From contig JAKAYM010000086.1 in NCBI GenBank assembly GCA_021826795.1, positions 1 through 7,382 on the forward strand: a DNA stretch of 7,382 nt, in the 5' to 3' direction. Both the position numbers and the translations under genes were made by a program. The DNA is from Thermoplasmata archaeon (GTDB lineage: Archaea; Thermoplasmatota; Thermoplasmata; Thermoplasmatales; Thermoplasmataceae). The notes below the pieces were generated by a model that saw only the letters and a list, made by a program, of their open reading frames with translations, had not been told where the DNA came from and searched no databases. Shown here piece by piece: positions 6,490 through 7,382 of the stretch; within the stretch, counting starts at the first letter, position 1, and each line of letters begins with the position of its first letter.

Positions 6490-7089
6490 ATGGATGAACT
6501 GGATGAGTTGAGGAATAATGCGATAGATTTTCTTTTCAACGTCGATATTATAGAAGACTGCACATATGTAGACCGAGATGATTTTATTCCCGGCGGGCTG
6601 GAGCACGATGATCTGGATTATCAGGATATAAACATGCTTTTTACAATCGATGATTTTACAGTTTTGAAGCTAAACGGTGATAGAACAGAGAAACTCATAA
6701 TAAATTTCAATGGAATACACGGGAATGATCCTGAGAATTTTGATGACAAGGAATTCTATAGAAACAAGTACCATTTAATTACTGAAAAATCCAGCAATGT
6801 TTCCATGATAAATATTATACCGCTGAGAACAAAGGAAAAACAGACATTTCTGAATCTTTTCGGAAGGACGGAATTCAACGGAATCGTTACCTTTGATTAT
6901 ATAATAGAATCACTGTTCAGGACGTATATATTACCTGTTATAAATATAATAAAACCCCATGAAATCATGGTATTTGATCCCATGATAAGCGCTTCATTGA
7001 AAAATATCATATCCAGAGACAGCAGTTTGCAGGGTCTTCACATAAATCTTTATAATGCAATCTCTGAATACAATCAGGATGGAGAATAA
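6490..7089 (+). CDS. Acidic protein of unknown function
   Basis: I do not recognise this 199-residue protein. It has no signal peptide, membrane helix or cofactor motif. The N-terminal third is very acidic: 18 Asp/Glu against 2 Arg/Lys in residues 1-56, with clusters such as YVDRDDF and EHDDLDYQD. The middle reads like alternating strands and helices (KLIINFNGIHGND near 68-80; SMINIIPLRTKEKQTFLNLF near 105-124), and the last third (about 130-199) is amphipathic and hydrophobic-rich (FDYIIESLFRTYILPVINII). There is one Cys. A single compact alpha/beta domain with an acidic N-terminal segment is the best description. A strong SD and tight placement behind L15e and the tRNA argue that it is genuinely expressed, perhaps in a translation-related context, but this is association only. 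Codon use is like its neighbours, with no sign of recent transfer. Confidence 0.8.
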   Translation: MDELDELRNNAIDFLFNVDIIEDCTYVDRDDFIPGGLEHDDLDYQDINMLFTIDDFTVLKLNGDRTEKLIINFNGIHGNDPENFDDKEFYRNKYHLITEKSSNVSMINIIPLRTKEKQTFLNLFGRTEFNGIVTFDYIIESLFRTYILPVINIIKPHEIMVFDPMISASLKNIISRDSSLQGLHINLYNAISEYNQDGE

Positions 7090-7104
7090 TTATGAAAGTA
7101 TCAG

Positions 7105-7111
7105 GTATATA
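7105..7111 (+). promoter_or_regulatory. Possible box A for the acetyltransferase
   Basis: GTATATA places TATATA 27 nt before the ATG at 7133, the spacing seen at the other leaderless genes here. It lacks the AAGTTTA form of the left-hand promoters. A GTGA (7125-7128) four nt before the same ATG could instead act as an SD. Confidence 0.35.
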
Positions 7112-7132
7112 CTTACCAGGAATAGTGAATAT

Positions 7133-7382
7133 ATGGATGTAAGATTTTACAGGGAATCAGATTTCAAAAGCATATGTAACATAGAATACAAAGCATTCGG
7201 TGATGGCGCCTATTCAAATTATATGCTTAAAATGATGCTTAAGAATACTGCAGGCTTCACCATGGTTGCGGAAGAAAACTCAATACTTTATGGATATGCA
7301 ACAATGAACCAAATGGATTCCACCTCTGTTGATCTGGAAAGCATAGGTGTTATTCCGGATCACCACAGGCGTGGTATAGGTT
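7133..7382 (+). CDS. GNAT family N-acetyltransferase (RimI-like), 3' partial
   Basis: The frame runs off the right edge after 83 visible codons. The start MDVRFYRESDFKSICNIEY (1-19) is the classic first strand and helix of RimI-type GNAT proteins ('m.iR.a...D...i..ie'). FTMVAEENSILYGYATM (42-58) gives strands 2-3, and LESIGVIPDHHRRGIG (68-83) is motif A with the acetyl-CoA pyrophosphate loop. The usual Gln/Arg three residues before the first loop Gly is His (H78) here. Relatives acetylate protein N-termini, ribosomal proteins or small amines; the substrate cannot be read from this fragment. ATG 7133 fits family length and lies 27 nt after a TATATA box. An in-frame ATG at 7079 would add 18 residues and overlap the preceding stop by 11 nt; it has no well-spaced SD and is less likely. 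Confidence 0.85.
   Translation, partial: MDVRFYRESDFKSICNIEYKAFGDGAYSNYMLKMMLKNTAGFTMVAEENSILYGYATMNQMDSTSVDLESIGVIPDHHRRGIG

Noticed and set aside
6688..6730. NFNGIHGND in the acidic protein resembles the 'HGxE' zinc motif of M14/aspartoacylase hydrolases.
   Set aside because: The Glu is replaced by Asp after an extra residue, and I find no following Arg/Asn or second His/Glu ligands of that family. A short chance match is more likely.

Overview
The window looks like housekeeping chromosome from an archaeon, most likely the order Thermoplasmatales (Ferroplasma, Thermoplasma or a relative). The main evidence is gene content: a PIN-ATPase-KH protein, the archaeal clamp-loader large subunit, ribosomal protein L15e and an RNase P Pop5-like protein. 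The DNA is AT-rich, uses ATA for Ile and AGA/AGG for Arg heavily, and its tRNA gene does not encode CCA. Several genes have a TATA-like box A 27-30 nt before the start codon and no Shine-Dalgarno (SD) site, which suggests leaderless mRNAs. The genus cannot be fixed from this sequence alone. I see no mobile element, CRISPR array or phage gene.

Left part (1-3764), all on the + strand: a PIN/PilT-type ATPase/KH protein cut by the left edge, a small DUF302 protein, and a multi-pass Wzx-type flippase. Each gap here is about 30 nt. In each, a box A containing AAGTTTA overlaps the end of the previous stop codon and the next start lies 28-30 nt downstream. These genes are therefore probably separate leaderless transcription units despite the operon-like packing.

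Middle (3794-5355): a two-gene unit. A leaderless promoter serves a stand-alone tRNA-binding (MetRS-beta/CsaA-like) domain protein. Its stop overlaps by one base the start of rfcL, the PCNA clamp-loader large subunit, which has an SD-like AAAGGT. Translation and replication functions are coupled in one transcript.

Right part (5374-7382): on the minus strand, convergent with rfcL, is a small ORF that I read as a divergent RNase P protein Pop5. Across a roughly 140-nt AT-rich promoter region with inverted repeats lies the divergent L15e gene. L15e is followed 8 nt later by tRNA-Ser(TGA) and then an acidic protein of unknown function with a strong SD site (GGTGAT). A GNAT-family acetyltransferase follows, cut by the right edge. 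L15e, the tRNA and the unknown gene are probably one transcript, and the acetyltransferase may have its own leaderless promoter.
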